Shown here: piece by piece, positions 20,927-32,760 of the stretch | Numbering within the stretch: position 1 is the stretch's first letter | Layout: every line of letters begins with the position of its first letter | Origin: Plumapathes pennacea | Lineage: Eukaryota; Cnidaria; Anthozoa; Antipatharia; Myriopathidae | Length of the DNA: 64,000 nucleotides | Direction of reading: 5' to 3' | NCBI GenBank assembly: GCA_964036295.1 | Contig: OZ038468.1 | Location: 2,724,501-2,788,500 of the forward strand | Translations under genes and position numbers: made by a program | Notes under the pieces: generated by a model | What the model was told of the DNA's origin: nothing | The model's database searches: none | What the model saw: only the letters and a program-made list of their open reading frames with translations

Positions 20927-22894
20927 AACATCCCAAGTGTTTACATAAGGCTCCGGTCGCACTCGTAACTTTGACGACACTTATATCAACATTTGCATCA
21001 TTTGAAGTGCAAACAGTGCTTGTCACCAGAAACATATGTCAGCAAGTTGCTACCAAACATTGAAGAAGCCGTCGTATTGCTCTCATTGCTGAGTTATTAT
21101 CGACTAAACTTCCTAGTGCGACCGGGCCCTAAGATAACAAAACATGGAAACACGTGTTATATTAATTATATAAAGTAGCTAACTAAAAACGTAAATACCT
21201 GTAAGAACACAAAACCATGTCTCTGTACTTTCTTTGTACTTTTTTATATTTTTAACCAATCAGAACGCTCGTAATATCATAGTTTTTTTTATAACACAAT
21301 TAATAAAATATCTATGGTGCTACGCACGCTCTGATTGGTTAACGATACATACAAGGCTTGTGTAGTTGTTGTATGAAAGCAATACAACACGCTTTCGTCT
21401 AGTCTTGGTACTCTTATGTTAAACACTTAGGACTTTTGGGTAAATACTCCGCGAAGTGCTTACGTGGCCCTTTAAAGACACGAAAAAAGAAAAAAAAAAT
21501 CGCTCGTGCCCAACCGCTTCCCCTCGCCTCCTAAAATAAACGTCACAAATAAATGCAAAACTGACGCAAACTTTAAGTTGACGTGTGACACGTTGAGTTA
21601 TAACCAAGCGGCACTAATCAATCAAAATGCACGACTTCGAGTGCAAATACGGGCCAAAACGAGTGCAAAGATGGGATGCCCAGCTGCAATGTACCCTTGA
21701 TAATATAGAGTTTTGTGCCGCCGTGCTGGGAATCAAAGTGCCATCGGATATTGGAACTGTTTACACTAAAAAGCTTCCGTTTTAAAGCTTGCCAGCTAGT
21801 TTTGTTGTTCATTTAGGATAACATGGCAAATATTGTCTTGAATAACTTCTTGTTGTTATGCGGGGGATATAAGGAACCAATCAGTTCACTTTTAGTGTCA
21901 ATTGCTGCTAAGGTGTGGTTTAGGCGCTTAAAAGGTAGACACTATAATTCTCAGTAGAATTGACTAAACAACTTGTAAACAACTTCTTGCAAATTCGGCT
22001 ACAAAGAAGCAGTTCAAGCGTGTCTGTCACAAAAAATTCTCAAGTTATCATTTCGGAGACCCTATTTGAAATGACAGCAACTATTACAAACAATACTAGA
22101 TGCCTTTACATGTCCTTAGCTTTCGCTTGAGAGTAATGTTGACGTTCATCTTTTGGAATGTTTACAGTTTCACGTAAAAGTTGCTGGATACACAAGCCGA
22201 ACCCAGTCTCAAGTGTTTTCCGCGGCATCACAAAAACGCATTAAACTGAGAGCTTACAAGTATCACCAATGGTTACGAAGACAAATAATTAATTCAGCTT
22301 AAAAATATGTACTTACTCAAGGCTTTTCTTTTTGCAACAAACATACCCAAAACTCTTTACTTTTTTATTTGTTTCTTCCACTGGAGTGTACCTCACGGCT
22401 TCCTCGGCGACATCGTAAATTATCAATGTAACCTTTTTGTTTGTGAGTTTCGCTCACATAGCTTGCATGTTAAAATGTAAATTCTACAGCTTTCAAAGCG
22501 TGCAACTTTTGGAAAATCAGATTCCTTAAAAACATAACAGTCTTTAAAAATGCCTCTGTGAGTACCTCTGGTCTTAGTCCCAAGTTGTTTTAAACTCGCG
22601 TAAATATGTTGCTTATTTCGCGCCCATTCCGGTTCGAGTCGCTCTGGCTCAGATCTAAGCTTGATTGAAAATACTGACCAGACTTCCCTAGCACCAGTTC
22701 AAAGGAAACTTCAGCGCCAAATGATTTACACCTCGTGCACACACGTAAAGGTCTTCCATCATAATTGACCGAAGCACTTCGTTAAAATCTCCCCACCGTA
22801 AGAATTTAAACCATCGATATAGGGAAATATCTCAGTTTTGTAGGTGTAAGGAGCCGTATGCTGCGCTATTAGACGGAAATTTGTGTCATTTAAG
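20927..22894. other. Shared non-coding 3' region of unit 1
   Basis: This matches 30,263-32,254, 38,433-40,424 and (in part) 46,831-47,545. It contains a 120-base phrase (ttgaagaagccgtcgta..tgagttattatcgac) that also occurs at about 18,570, and a MITE-like stretch with 'aaccaatcagaacgctcgta' and 'acgctctgattggttaacga' as inverted edges (about 21,253-21,345). No credible gene is seen. Confidence 0.6.
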
Positions 22895-23036
22895 TGCGAC
22901 TACCTACATTTAGTACATCTATATTCTCTCTTGTTCAGTGAGTGTTGCGCATAATCTGTTGACCTGTAGTTGAAGTGTGGTGTAGTGGAACAGCCATCAT
23001 TCTGTTCATACTGAGGCTGGGTGATACTATAAGACA
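22895..23036 (-). pseudogene. Decayed PRCC exon, copy 1
   Basis: Read on the minus strand, an acceptor-like cttatag is followed by words that align with the PRCC-like exon at 50,834-50,971. One frame gives ITQPQYEQNDGCSTTPHFNY then RSTDYAQ, against the intact SYPTYEQSGYSVTTSYYDTA then DYAQ. A 4-base insertion near the start breaks the frame. The middle is deleted, and the tail resembles the intact exon end (cagatg..agta.tc). Confidence 0.7.
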
Positions 23037-23121
23037 TGAGACAAAAAAAAAAAAACTAATAAATACTGTTAAAAGAATTGAAAACATTGAATAGCGTACT
23101 CTATATTTAAGGTGATTCCAT

Positions 23122-23261
<140 letters not shown>

Positions 23262-24261
23262 CATTGTTTTGCATTGCACATCTTTGCTACACGGTCACAC
23301 AGTAGCCGTGTACTGTGGGCAGGTGTTGTAGATCAGCGGCAATTTCCCGCTTTATACCAAGAGTTTGTACACATATGTAAAGTATATACACGACACCTCC
23401 CCCGATGTCATGTGTTAATCTTCCGCGCATACCAGTCCAGCCCTCATCTTCCACGAAATCACCTCAATTTTCCCGTGCTTTTTAAATTAATCCCTGGTCA
23501 AAAAGTACTGCCAACTCCAGTCACGTCATGCCAACTTTGCGAGTTGCCTCGAGTCGGCCAGTTGACATGAATTGACTCGAGTTGGTTCAAATTTAATCGA
23601 GCTCAAAAATTTAGCCAAGTCAAGCAAGGGTCAACACAAGGTGATTGCGTCATCTTTTGTTGTTGCATATGAATAGTTTACTTGCGGCTTAGTTTGAGTT
23701 GGTTTGACCACAAGCGCGCAAGTTCAGTGATTTGCAAACTTGGCTGGAGAGTGGCAGTACCACTAATTTGGTCAGGGCTTAATTTTAAAGAGCTAGTTAA
23801 AATCATCGTGGCAATGGTTGAATTAAAAGTATGTATCACATGAGATTGGTTGATTTTTAAAATTCAACTACTAAACTGGCCCAAGTATGTACTGTACAGG
23901 AAAACGCATTTGAATTCAGTGGAAAAAAGCATCAAACACAAAAACACAAAAGTTTAAACACTTTGACAAAAAGAAAAGTTTCATATGGCTAAACTATCGC
24001 ACTTTAAAATCGACTATAATTGTCATTGTCAATGGCTTGTCACCAATGTTTAAATTTTTTCATGAGAGTCAAAGTTAGGATGATTCAATTTCGGCCAACA
24101 TGTATATAGTCAAAGTTACCTTCTTTAGCAAAGCAACGAGAAATTAGATAGACAAGCAGTTTACAACGACACGTCACACGGTGCAACAAAACCACACATT
24201 GTTGCAAAAAGTAGAGACTGCTCAACTTTTTCTGCAGCTAATCTCACAATTTTATGTTGCA

Positions 24262-24572
24262 TTGCAAGTTATATATTTTTATATAGAGGCGACGAGTCGG
24301 GGCGTGAAACCCAACTGGTAACACGCCCCGAGCATTTTTATTCTATATATTTTTATATAGAGGCGACGAGTCGGGGCGTGAAACTAAACTGGTAACACGC
24401 CCCAAGCATTTTTATTCTATATATTTTTATACAGAGGCGACGAGTCGGGGCGTGAAACCCAACTGGTAACACGCCCCGAGCATTTTTATTCTGTATATTT
24501 TTATATAGAGGCGACGAGTCGGGGCGTGAAACCCAATTGGTAACACGCCCTGAGCGTTTTTATTCTATAAAA
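24262..24572. repeat. Tandem hairpin repeat, 74-bp unit, four copies
   Basis: Same unit as at 13,470, with ggggcgtg and cacgcccc forming an 8-base stem in each. One unit differs (aaactaaact in the loop). Unit 2 has four copies and unit 1 has three, so copy number changes between otherwise nearly identical flanks. Confidence 0.9.
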
Positions 24573-24675
24573 TTTTTCTTCTGTGTTTATTTTATACAGA
24601 ATAAAGTTTCACGCCCCGCGAAATTTTAACTACAGAATAAAGTTGTTCACATAGTTTGTGTTTATCTGATTGCCC

Positions 24676-25109
24676 TTTCAGTGCGACTCCGGAAGGTCTC
24701 CTTCCGGTTCAAAGATTTGGACTCGGTGAAGAATTTTAAATTCTCCTATTTCGAGCGTCTAAGTTTTGCAATTTTCATCCTCTACCGCCTCGTAAATGAG
24801 GGTTTTCAAAACTGAGACTAAATCGAATACGCGGTTCAGCAAAAGTGGAGGCCCACGGAAATGGATGCGACCTTCCACATACCTAAAATTGAGCAATTTT
24901 TACGATGTGGCCTTGAGCCAGTTCTATTAAATACCCACTCCCGCAAAAGCACTTTTCACAAATTCGCGAGCTTACAGCTGCCTTGCTGCTTTGATTTTAT
25001 GAGAGTCAAAGTTAGGATGATTCAATTTCGGCCAAGATGCATAAAGTCAAAGTTACCTTCTTTAGGAAAGCAACGAGAAAGTAGATATACAAGCAGTTTA
25101 CAACAATGA
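24676..25109 (+). repeat. Segment B with an 82-codon frame, copy 2
   Basis: The frame 24,861-25,109 encodes the same 82 residues as 13,988-14,236. Its flanks differ by only a few bases over more than 1.2 kb, pointing to a recent duplication or gene conversion between units 1 and 2. Confidence 0.5.
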
Positions 25110-25700
25110 CGCTAGCGTACAATAAAGGAAAAGCTGGAATTTACTTCACCAACAACTTAATAAAAAATCATATTTGTACAAGTGAACTTGTTATTTAATG
25201 GAAATTATCAGCAGATTAGAGACATTTAATCCATGAAATGTTAGTTAAGCACGGAATTGAAGAGGGCAATGCTTTGATACTGTAGGAATAAGTTAGATGG
25301 GTGTAAGAGTCGAAGACAGGTAACTATTTTTAGGAGACATGGAGTAAATTGGAATTAAATTAGATCCCGACACAAAATTTTACGTGAGGTCGCAAATTAC
25401 ACAACTACTCTAATTCGAGAAAGCAGAAGTCACTGACTAATATGGCGTTAAAAAACGTTATTTTTATATTTCTGACATGGCTGGGTTCCTATTTCTATTC
25501 TGGGATTAACGCAATTTTCAAACTGCTGTTCTAAATGCTTTATCGCTAAATTGAAGCCGCACAAAAATAGCATAGTTAGTCAACCTTGTGTAACCAAACA
25601 AAAGTCACGCGATCACGTCATGGTCTAAAAAAAAGAGTCACGCTATCACGCTATCTTGCCACTGTAGCGACAGTCCTGCAATCTCTTGATTTGAAAAACA

Positions 25701-25745
25701 ATGGAGACGAAGCAAGTTATTATGCGGAGAATATGTTGTTTTAGA
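25701..25745 (+). pseudogene. Relic TRIM start / upstream ORF, copy 2
   Basis: Identical 14-codon frame METKQVIMRRICCF-stop, 247 bases before the ATG of TRIM copy 2. Confidence 0.7.
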
Positions 25746-25947
25746 ACCCTTGGTTGATTACTAAGCTGCGTGAGGTTAACCTAGAAACTTCACCACAACA
25801 GATCCATTGTTCATCAGATTAATTACTAACCAAAATTCACGCGACGGTCTAATAAGCATTGTTGTCTGAAGAATATGATAATAACCAATGACAGTTCAGT
25901 GAGGAAATCAATCTTCATATCACATTGCAATCTCGTGACTTGGAAAC

Positions 25948-28168
25948 ATGGAGGTGAAGCAATTGTTTGATATCTTGAGGAAGGAAGCCGAGTGCTCCTT
26001 CTGTATTCACCCAGTCAACAAACCCAAAACTTTGCCATGTCTGCACAGCTTTTGCCTCGACTGTCTCAACAAATACGCGGCCACCAGAAGACGACAAGGA
26101 CACACAACATTCGACTGCCCCGAGTGTTTGGCCACGTTCCAGTTGCCCGACAACGACAAGTTCGATGCCTTTCAGACAGCTTTCCACAAAAACCGACTGC
26201 TTGATATTCTGGCGCTGGACAAGAGAGGTACAGACCAACAGAAAAACTGCGACAATTGTGACGAAAACGTCGCTGCAAGTTCTTACTGCTTCGAGTGCCA
26301 AACATTCCTGTGCGAAACTTGTCTCGACAAGCACAATGGCATAAAGGTCACAAGAGCTCATCGCCAGGCGTCGCTGCAGAATTTGAAAACAGCCGACATT
26401 GAAGCACTCATTAAAAGACCCGTGCTGTGTGACAAAGAGTTCCATGAGAAAGAACCATTGGAGTACTACTGTGAAGACTGCCGAGTTTGTATCTGTCACA
26501 AGTGCACAGTGGTTGGGCACAAGAAACATTCGATGCTTGATATTCCAGGCATTGCTAAACAGCACAAAAGGCAGATTATTGAAGATGTGGAGCAGATGAA
26601 GTCCAGAGTTTCAGAGTGTAAAGAGAAAATTGAAGAAAGCAAGAAGAAATTTGAAAGAGTCGAACAACAAATAGAAGAAGCTCGACACAAAGCACAAGCA
26701 ACGGTGGAAGAACTGATACGAGATTTGAAAGAACACAAGGCCAATATCATGGGAGAACTGGATGAGGTCCACCAGACACAACGACAAGCTCATTTGGCGG
26801 AACTCGAGAACTTTGAGCTGAGTTTCGCTCAACTCAACAGCGCCATTGAGTACGCCGAGGCCATTATGACAAGAAACACGGGACCGGAAATTGTTCAGAC
26901 GAAAGACGAAAGAGGGTATCGCTGAACGCTGTGATGAACTGGTGAAAGGTCAGAATTTTACACCAAACAAACCTTTCCGTGTGGGTTTGGTAAAGAATGA
27001 CGAGTTGTGTCGGGCCGTGCGCCAGTCGGCCCTGGGGCGAGTTGTTGTGAGCTTGACTGACCCCTCACGCTCATTGGCTGAAGGTAAAGGTTTACAAGAA
27101 GCAAAGTGTGGAGAGAGAGCTGAGTTTACAGTCATTACAAAAGATGCTGAAGGGAAACAATGTTATGACAAGCGTGATCAAGTCACAGTACACATTCAAA
27201 CAGCCGCACAAGTAGAACTTGAGGTAAAGATTGAAGATAAGAAAGATGGGACATATCACGTGACTTACGAGCCACAGAGACACGGACAGCATCATGTGAT
27301 GATCAACGTGAATGGGCAACCGCTGACTGGTAGTCCATGGAATGTTAAAGTGACCCCACATCAGTACCAGGCCCTCTCGTCATTTGGTTCAGAAGGAACT
27401 GGGAAAGGACAGTTTCAATGGCCCTGGGGAATATCTGTGAGCAGCACTGGGAACATCGCTGTGGGTGATTGTAACAACAATAGAGTGCAAGTGTTCAACT
27501 CAGATGGAGAATTCCTGAGAGAGTTTGGTCGGAAAAGACTGAAGGGGCCTATATCTGTAGCATACACCAGTGCTGATCACATCATTGTGGTGGATGGACT
27601 TTTTGAGGATCAGGCTTTGATGTTTACAGAAAGTGGAGCATTCCTCAGACAGTTCGGTTCTGCCCATCTCAAACGTCCCATTGATGTCTCTGTCACAAAT
27701 GATGGCCACGTTATTGTGGGTGATATGGAGGACAAGTTTGTCAAAGTCCTCTCTCCTGACGGGGAAGAGTTGATCCAGTCCTTCAGCGGCCCGAACTGCA
27801 GTGCAATCTCAGGGTATGCAACGTATTACAAAGAGAAGTTCGTTGTGTCGAACTTGAATGGAAACTGCATCAACGTGTTTGACGTGAACGGAAAATATCT
27901 TCATGATATTGGCGGCACGGGGACTGGGGACGGGCAGCTTCAGAAACTACGTGGTGTTGCTATCGACAAGTTCGGTGACTTACTTGTTGTTGATGAAGGA
28001 AACCACAGACTGCAGGTGTTCACAACTGAGGGAGAGTTTGTCTCCAAAACAGGAGGTCCAGGCACAGGACTTGGTCAGTTCACCAAGCCTGAAGGCGTAG
28101 CAGTGTCCAAGGATGGTCACGTGTATGTCACAGAAACTGAAAACCACCGCGTACAAATCTTAATTTAA
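25948..28168 (+). pseudogene. TRIM-NHL copy 2, frameshifted
   Basis: The first 325 codons carry RING, both B-boxes and the coiled coil. A direct duplication of acgaaag (26,899-26,905 and 26,906-26,912) shifts the frame, and translation ends at DERGYR-stop (26,925). The rest (filamin domain and six NHL repeats, ending HRVQILI at 28,168) is open in the next frame without its own credible ATG near the break. The other three copies have a single acgaaag. The locus therefore makes at most a RING/B-box/coiled-coil protein without target-binding domains, unless the shift is an assembly error. The absence of further stops or shifts in the remaining 1.2 kb means the lesion is recent. Confidence 0.9.
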
Positions 28169-29517
28169 GTGTTTGTAAGATTTAGGTGACACTGCATTGA
28201 CACTAAGGTATGAGTGTGTTCATTCGTATCGGGACCACGCGTCAAACATGAGGTGAATTGTTTCGGTTATTGAATTTTCCTGGTTATTAAAATTGTTGTG
28301 TCCCTGTCGCTTGTTTTTCCCCTTGATGACGTGTATCAGTTGGAAACAAGTCTTAGGAGTGTCCAGAGTGTCCAGCTAAAACAAACTCTCGTGAATCATT
28401 TGAACCTGTTTAAAGTTGATTTAAATATTTGATAGTTGATTAACGCATTTAAAGATGTTACGAGGGTTTTCGCTGTATGAATCAATATTTCACTAATTCT
28501 ATGATTTATTAATAGTTTCTTCTTTATATTTGCGTACGGATAATAATGAGGAGAAACCTAGACAAACCTTTATTACCATATTCATTTTGTAGCCTGCGCC
28601 GTTAGCAAATATATTTCGTATCAGAAAGCATGCGCCGGTAAACTATTATGGTTTGTAGTATGCTTTCTCCACTTATGGTCAACTTAGCAACGTTATATTT
28701 GAAAAAAATGCCCTAACAAAAGTGGAATAAAAACCTTTGAACAGCACAGCGAGACAAGCGCAAAGAAACCTCGCGGACTGATAACTGATGCGGCGAACCA
28801 ATCAGAGCGCGCGATTTCACCGGAAGTTGTTCTTGCCATATAATAACATATATTATTCCTATGAATTGATCTGTTCTTACTTGATATCCTTCTTTGACTG
28901 TAAGATAATGATGTAGGAATAACCCTAACGGCAGTTAATGAGATATCTTCACACGAGAGATTCCGATTTTCATTAGCAATGAAATGCGTCTTCAATATTC
29001 TGATTAAAAGCAAGGCAAAATGACAACATAGGAGACTAAAATGAGTTGCGACAGACTGTGGGCATGTTGCTATAAATAACCTGCGATTTAGTTCTGCTAT
29101 TTAGCCGTGCCACCGCAACATTTTAGGAGAAGATCCCATGTTCACTGGAATAGCCATCTCTAACCACAGGACTCATAATTCCTAAAATAAAGCGGCTAAA
29201 CAAATCCTCGCGAAGAAAAATTTAGTGCCACAGGTAATGCTCGCTTGTTGTTTTTGAACAAAATTTGTCTATTTAGCAAGTATATCTTACCTGGATAAAG
29301 TTGATGCACTGGTACATAATTGCTGCAGTTCGTATCAGCACAGCTCACTACTCCAACTCCACATTTTCCTCGTTATTTTCCAAACATCCACAGAAATTCC
29401 TTTTCGACTTCAGACAGCAACTAATTAGCATTTCACTGCACGTGCATGCAAATTGCTCGTGCTGAAATTAAGCATGCGGCTCGTGATTTGGAACTTTTTC
29501 TCCGGCAGTGTTCTCAC
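28169..29517. other. Shared non-coding 3' region of unit 2
   Basis: This matches 36,826-37,890 and 44,770-46,086. Minus-strand frames of about 100 residues recur here because the DNA is duplicated, and they show no domain. No gene is called. Confidence 0.6.
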
Positions 29518-29520
29518 AAC

Positions 29521-30262
29521 GGGTGGGTTCACACTAGAGCTAAAGTATACTTAAAGTGAGCACCACCCCCAAGTGCACTTACACTCTTAAGTATGTACTT
29601 GCAAAATAAGTGTTCACACTCGTATTTAAGTATCCTACTTGAGAATAGTTTCGTCTTTCGCTCTGTCAAGGCTGCTTGCCTCCCGTGCAGACGGCTCTCA
29701 GACGAGAAGTTCTCGGTGAATCATGCGGCCAGCGAACAGAATTGCGTTCCCGTTGTTTTGTCTCCTTCTTGTTCTTTTGAACCAGAGAGCATGGGCTATT
29801 CAGCAAATGTATCTCTACATTCTATTGAATGAAATTTTCCGCGTAAGCCGGAACCGTCGAAATTTCATGTTGTATTTCGAGCGAGTGTTTGAAACCAAAT
29901 TTTCGCTCCACCGGCAGAGGGAGTTTAAGAAACAGCTGGACGGAAGAGGACGACGGCAACGTCGGTGAAACAATAAAACTAAGCAAAGAAGACAAAAGGC
30001 GCACGTGAATTGACATGATCTCGGAGTTGTCGTGCTCTCGCGTGCGAGGTTCCTTTTCTGTGATTGGTCAAGTGCAATCTAAAGTGTGGTCTGCCCCACA
30101 CTTACAAGCGTACTTCGGTTCTTTTAAAAATGTGCGCGTTACCACAGTAACAAGTAGGATCCAAGTTTGGTCGAGAATGCTCATATTTCTCGTTCACATT
30201 CATTTAAAGTATGCTCAAAGTGCACTTGAGACGTACTTTAAAGCTCTAGTGTGAACCCACTC
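29521..30262. mobile_element. TIR transposon with small ORF, copy in unit 2
   Basis: The left end gggtgggttcacactagagc is inverted at the right end (gctctagtgtgaacccactc), with aac on each side. It is 742 bp. It contains the 81-codon frame at 29,723-29,968. Confidence 0.75.
29723..29968 (+). CDS. Small basic protein with signal-like N-terminus, inside a TIR element
   Basis: 81 codons: a hydrophobic start (MRPANRIAFPLFCLLLVLL-NQRAWA) that looks like a signal peptide or membrane anchor, then about 56 residues (..LYILLNEIFRVSRNRRNFML..) ending in a very basic GRGRRQRR. The same frame is intact at 46,291-46,536 with only two amino-acid differences, broken in unit 1 and absent from unit 3. Its position inside a terminal-inverted-repeat element suggests a transposon gene piece, perhaps the first exon of a Harbinger-type protein, rather than a host secreted peptide. 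The function is unknown. Confidence 0.35.
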   Translation: MRPANRIAFPLFCLLLVLLNQRAWAIQQMYLYILLNEIFRVSRNRRNFMLYFERVFETKFSLHRQREFKKQLDGRGRRQRR

Positions 30263-32254
30263 AACATCCCAAGTGTTTAAATAAGGCTCCGGTCGCACTC
30301 GTAACTTTGACGACACTTATATCAACATTTGCATCATAAAGTGCAAACAGTGCTTATCACCAGAAACATATGTCAGCAAGTTGCTACCAAACATTGAAGA
30401 AGCCGTCGTATTGCTCTCATTACTGAGTTATTATCGACTAAACTTAGTGCGACCGGGCCCTAACATAACAAAAACAGGGGAAACACGTGTTATATTAATT
30501 ATATAAAATAACTAACTATAAACGTAAATACCTGTAAGAACACAAAACCATGTCTCTGTACTTTCTTTGTACTTTTTATATTTTTAACCAATCAGAACGC
30601 TCGTAATATCATAGTTTTTTTTATAACACAATTAATAAAATATCTATGATGCTACGCACGCTCTGATTGGTTAACGATACATACAAGGCTTGTGTAGTTG
30701 TTGTATGAAAGCAATACAACACGCTTTCATCTCTTGATACTCTTATGTTAAACACTTGGGACTTTTGGGTAAATACTCCGCGAAGTGCTTACGTGGCCCT
30801 TTAAAGACACGAAAAAAAAAAAAAAAAAAAAAAATCGCTCGTGCCCAACCGCTTCCCCTCCCCTCCTAAAATAAACGTCACAAATAAATGCAAAACTGAC
30901 GCAAACTTTAAGTTGACGTGTGACATGTTGAGTTATAACCAAGCGGCATTAATCAATCAGAATGCGCGTAATATCTATTATTACACGACTTCACATTTTC
31001 GAGTGCAAATACGGGCCAAAATGAGTGCAAAGATGGGATGCCCAGCTGCAATGTACCCTTGATAATATAGAGTTTTGTGCCGCCGTGCTGGGAATCAAAG
31101 TGCCATCGAATACTGGAACTGTTTAAACTAAAAAGCTTCCGTTTTAAAGCTTGCCAGCTAGTTTTGTTGTTTATTTAGGATAACATGGCAAATATTGTCT
31201 TGAATAACTTCCTGTTGTTATGCGGGGGATATAAGGAACCAATCAGTTCACTTTTACTTTCAATTGCTGCTAAGGTGTGGTTTAGGCGCTTAAAAGGTAG
31301 ACACTATAATTCTCAGTAGAATTGACTAAACAACTTGTAAACAACTTCTTGCAAATTTTTGGCAGTTCAAGCGTGTCTGTCATAAAAAATTCTCAAGTTA
31401 TCATTTCGGAGACCCTATTTGAAATGACAGCAACTATTACAAACAATACTAGATGCCTTTACTGTCCTTAGCTTTCGCTTGAGAGTAATGTTGACGTTCA
31501 TCTTTTGGAATGTTTACATTCTTTACCTAAAAGTTGCTGGATACACAAGCCGAACCCAGTCTCAAGTGTTATCCGCGGCATCACAAAAACGCATTAAACT
31601 GAGAGTTTACAAGTATCACCGATGGTTAGGAAGACAAATAATCAATTCAGCTTAAAAATATGTAATTACTCAAGGTTTTTCTTTTTGCAACAAACATACC
31701 CAAAACTCTTTTACCTTTTTACTTGTTTCTTCCATTGGAGTGTACCTCACGGCTTCCTCGGCGACATCGTAAATTATCAATGTAACCTTTTTCTTTGTGA
31801 GTTTCGCTCACATAGCTTGCATGTTAAAATGTAAATTCTACAGCTTTCAAAGCGTGCAACTTTTGGAAAATCTGATTCCTTACAAACATAACAGTCTTTT
31901 AAAATGCCTCTGTGAGTACCTCTGGTCTTAGTTCCAAGTTGTTTTAAACTCGCGTAAATATGTTGTTTATTTCGCGCCCATTCCGGTTCGAGTCGCTCTG
32001 GCTCAGATCTAACCTTGATTGAAAATACTGACCAGACTTCCCTAGCACCAATTCAAAGGAAACTTCAGCGCCAAATGATTTACACCTCATGCACACACGT
32101 AAAGGTCTTCCATCATAATTGACAGAAGCACTTCGTTAAAATCTCCCCATCGTAAGAATTTAAACCATCGATATAGGGAAATATCTCAGTTTTGTAGGTG
32201 TAAGGAGCCGTATGCTGCGCTATTAGATGAGAATTTGTGTCATTTAAGTGCGAC
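30263..32254. other. Shared non-coding 3' region of unit 2 (second part)
   Basis: Counterpart of 20,927-22,894, with the same inverted 'ctctgattggttaacgatac' element. It contains a poly-A run at 30,812-30,834 and no gene. Confidence 0.6.
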
Positions 32255-32386
32255 TACCTACCTTTAGTACATCTATATTCTTCTTGTTCAGTGAGTGTTG
32301 TGCATAATCTGTTGACCTGTAGTTGAAGTGTGGTGTAGTGGAACAGCCATCGTTCTGTTCATACTGAGGCTGGGTGATACTATAAA
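32255..32386 (-). pseudogene. Decayed PRCC exon, copy 2
   Basis: Same decayed exon as at 22,895, with the same 4-base frame-breaking insertion and internal loss. These lesions therefore predate the unit duplications. An AT-rich (aaacaaaa)n stretch adjoins it at 32,393-32,445. Confidence 0.7.
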
Positions 32387-32760
32387 ACATGAGACAAAAA
32401 AAACAAAACAAAAATAAACAAAAACAAAAAACAAAACAAAAAACTAATAAATACTGTTAAAAGAATTGAAAACATTGAATAGCGTACTCTATATTTAAGG
32501 TGATTCCATTATAGTAATAACGATGACGCTAGCGTACAATAAAAGAAAAGCTGGAATTTACTTCACCAACAACTTAATAAAAAATCATATTTGTACAAAT
32601 GAAATTCAAACCTGTTATTCAATGGAAAGTATCAGCAGATTAGAGACATTTAATCCATATAAATCTTAGTTAAGCATGGAATTGAAGAGGTCAATGCTTT
32701 GATACTGTAGGAATATGTTAGATGGGTGTACAAGAGTCGAAGGCATGTAACTACTTTTAG

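Larger units (their letters stand above)
23482..32519. repeat. Segmental duplication unit 2
   Basis: This is the most complete unit: segment A (23,482-24,060), hairpin array, segment B, relic start, TRIM copy 2, shared 3' region, TIR transposon and decayed PRCC exon. It ends inside a truncated (TAA)n tract, where unit 3 begins directly with the sequence found at 25,105 of this unit. Confidence 0.85.

Noticed and set aside
26891..28168. A separate 425-codon filamin-NHL gene downstream of TRIM copy 2
   Set aside because: It has no ATG near its beginning and continues TRIM copy 2 exactly after a 7-bp duplication, so it is the rest of the same gene.
28693..29013. Recurrent minus-strand frames MLLIRILKTHFIANENRNLS... 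in units 2-4
   Set aside because: The same DNA is duplicated. The frame length varies through small indels, and no start context, domain or splice signal supports it.
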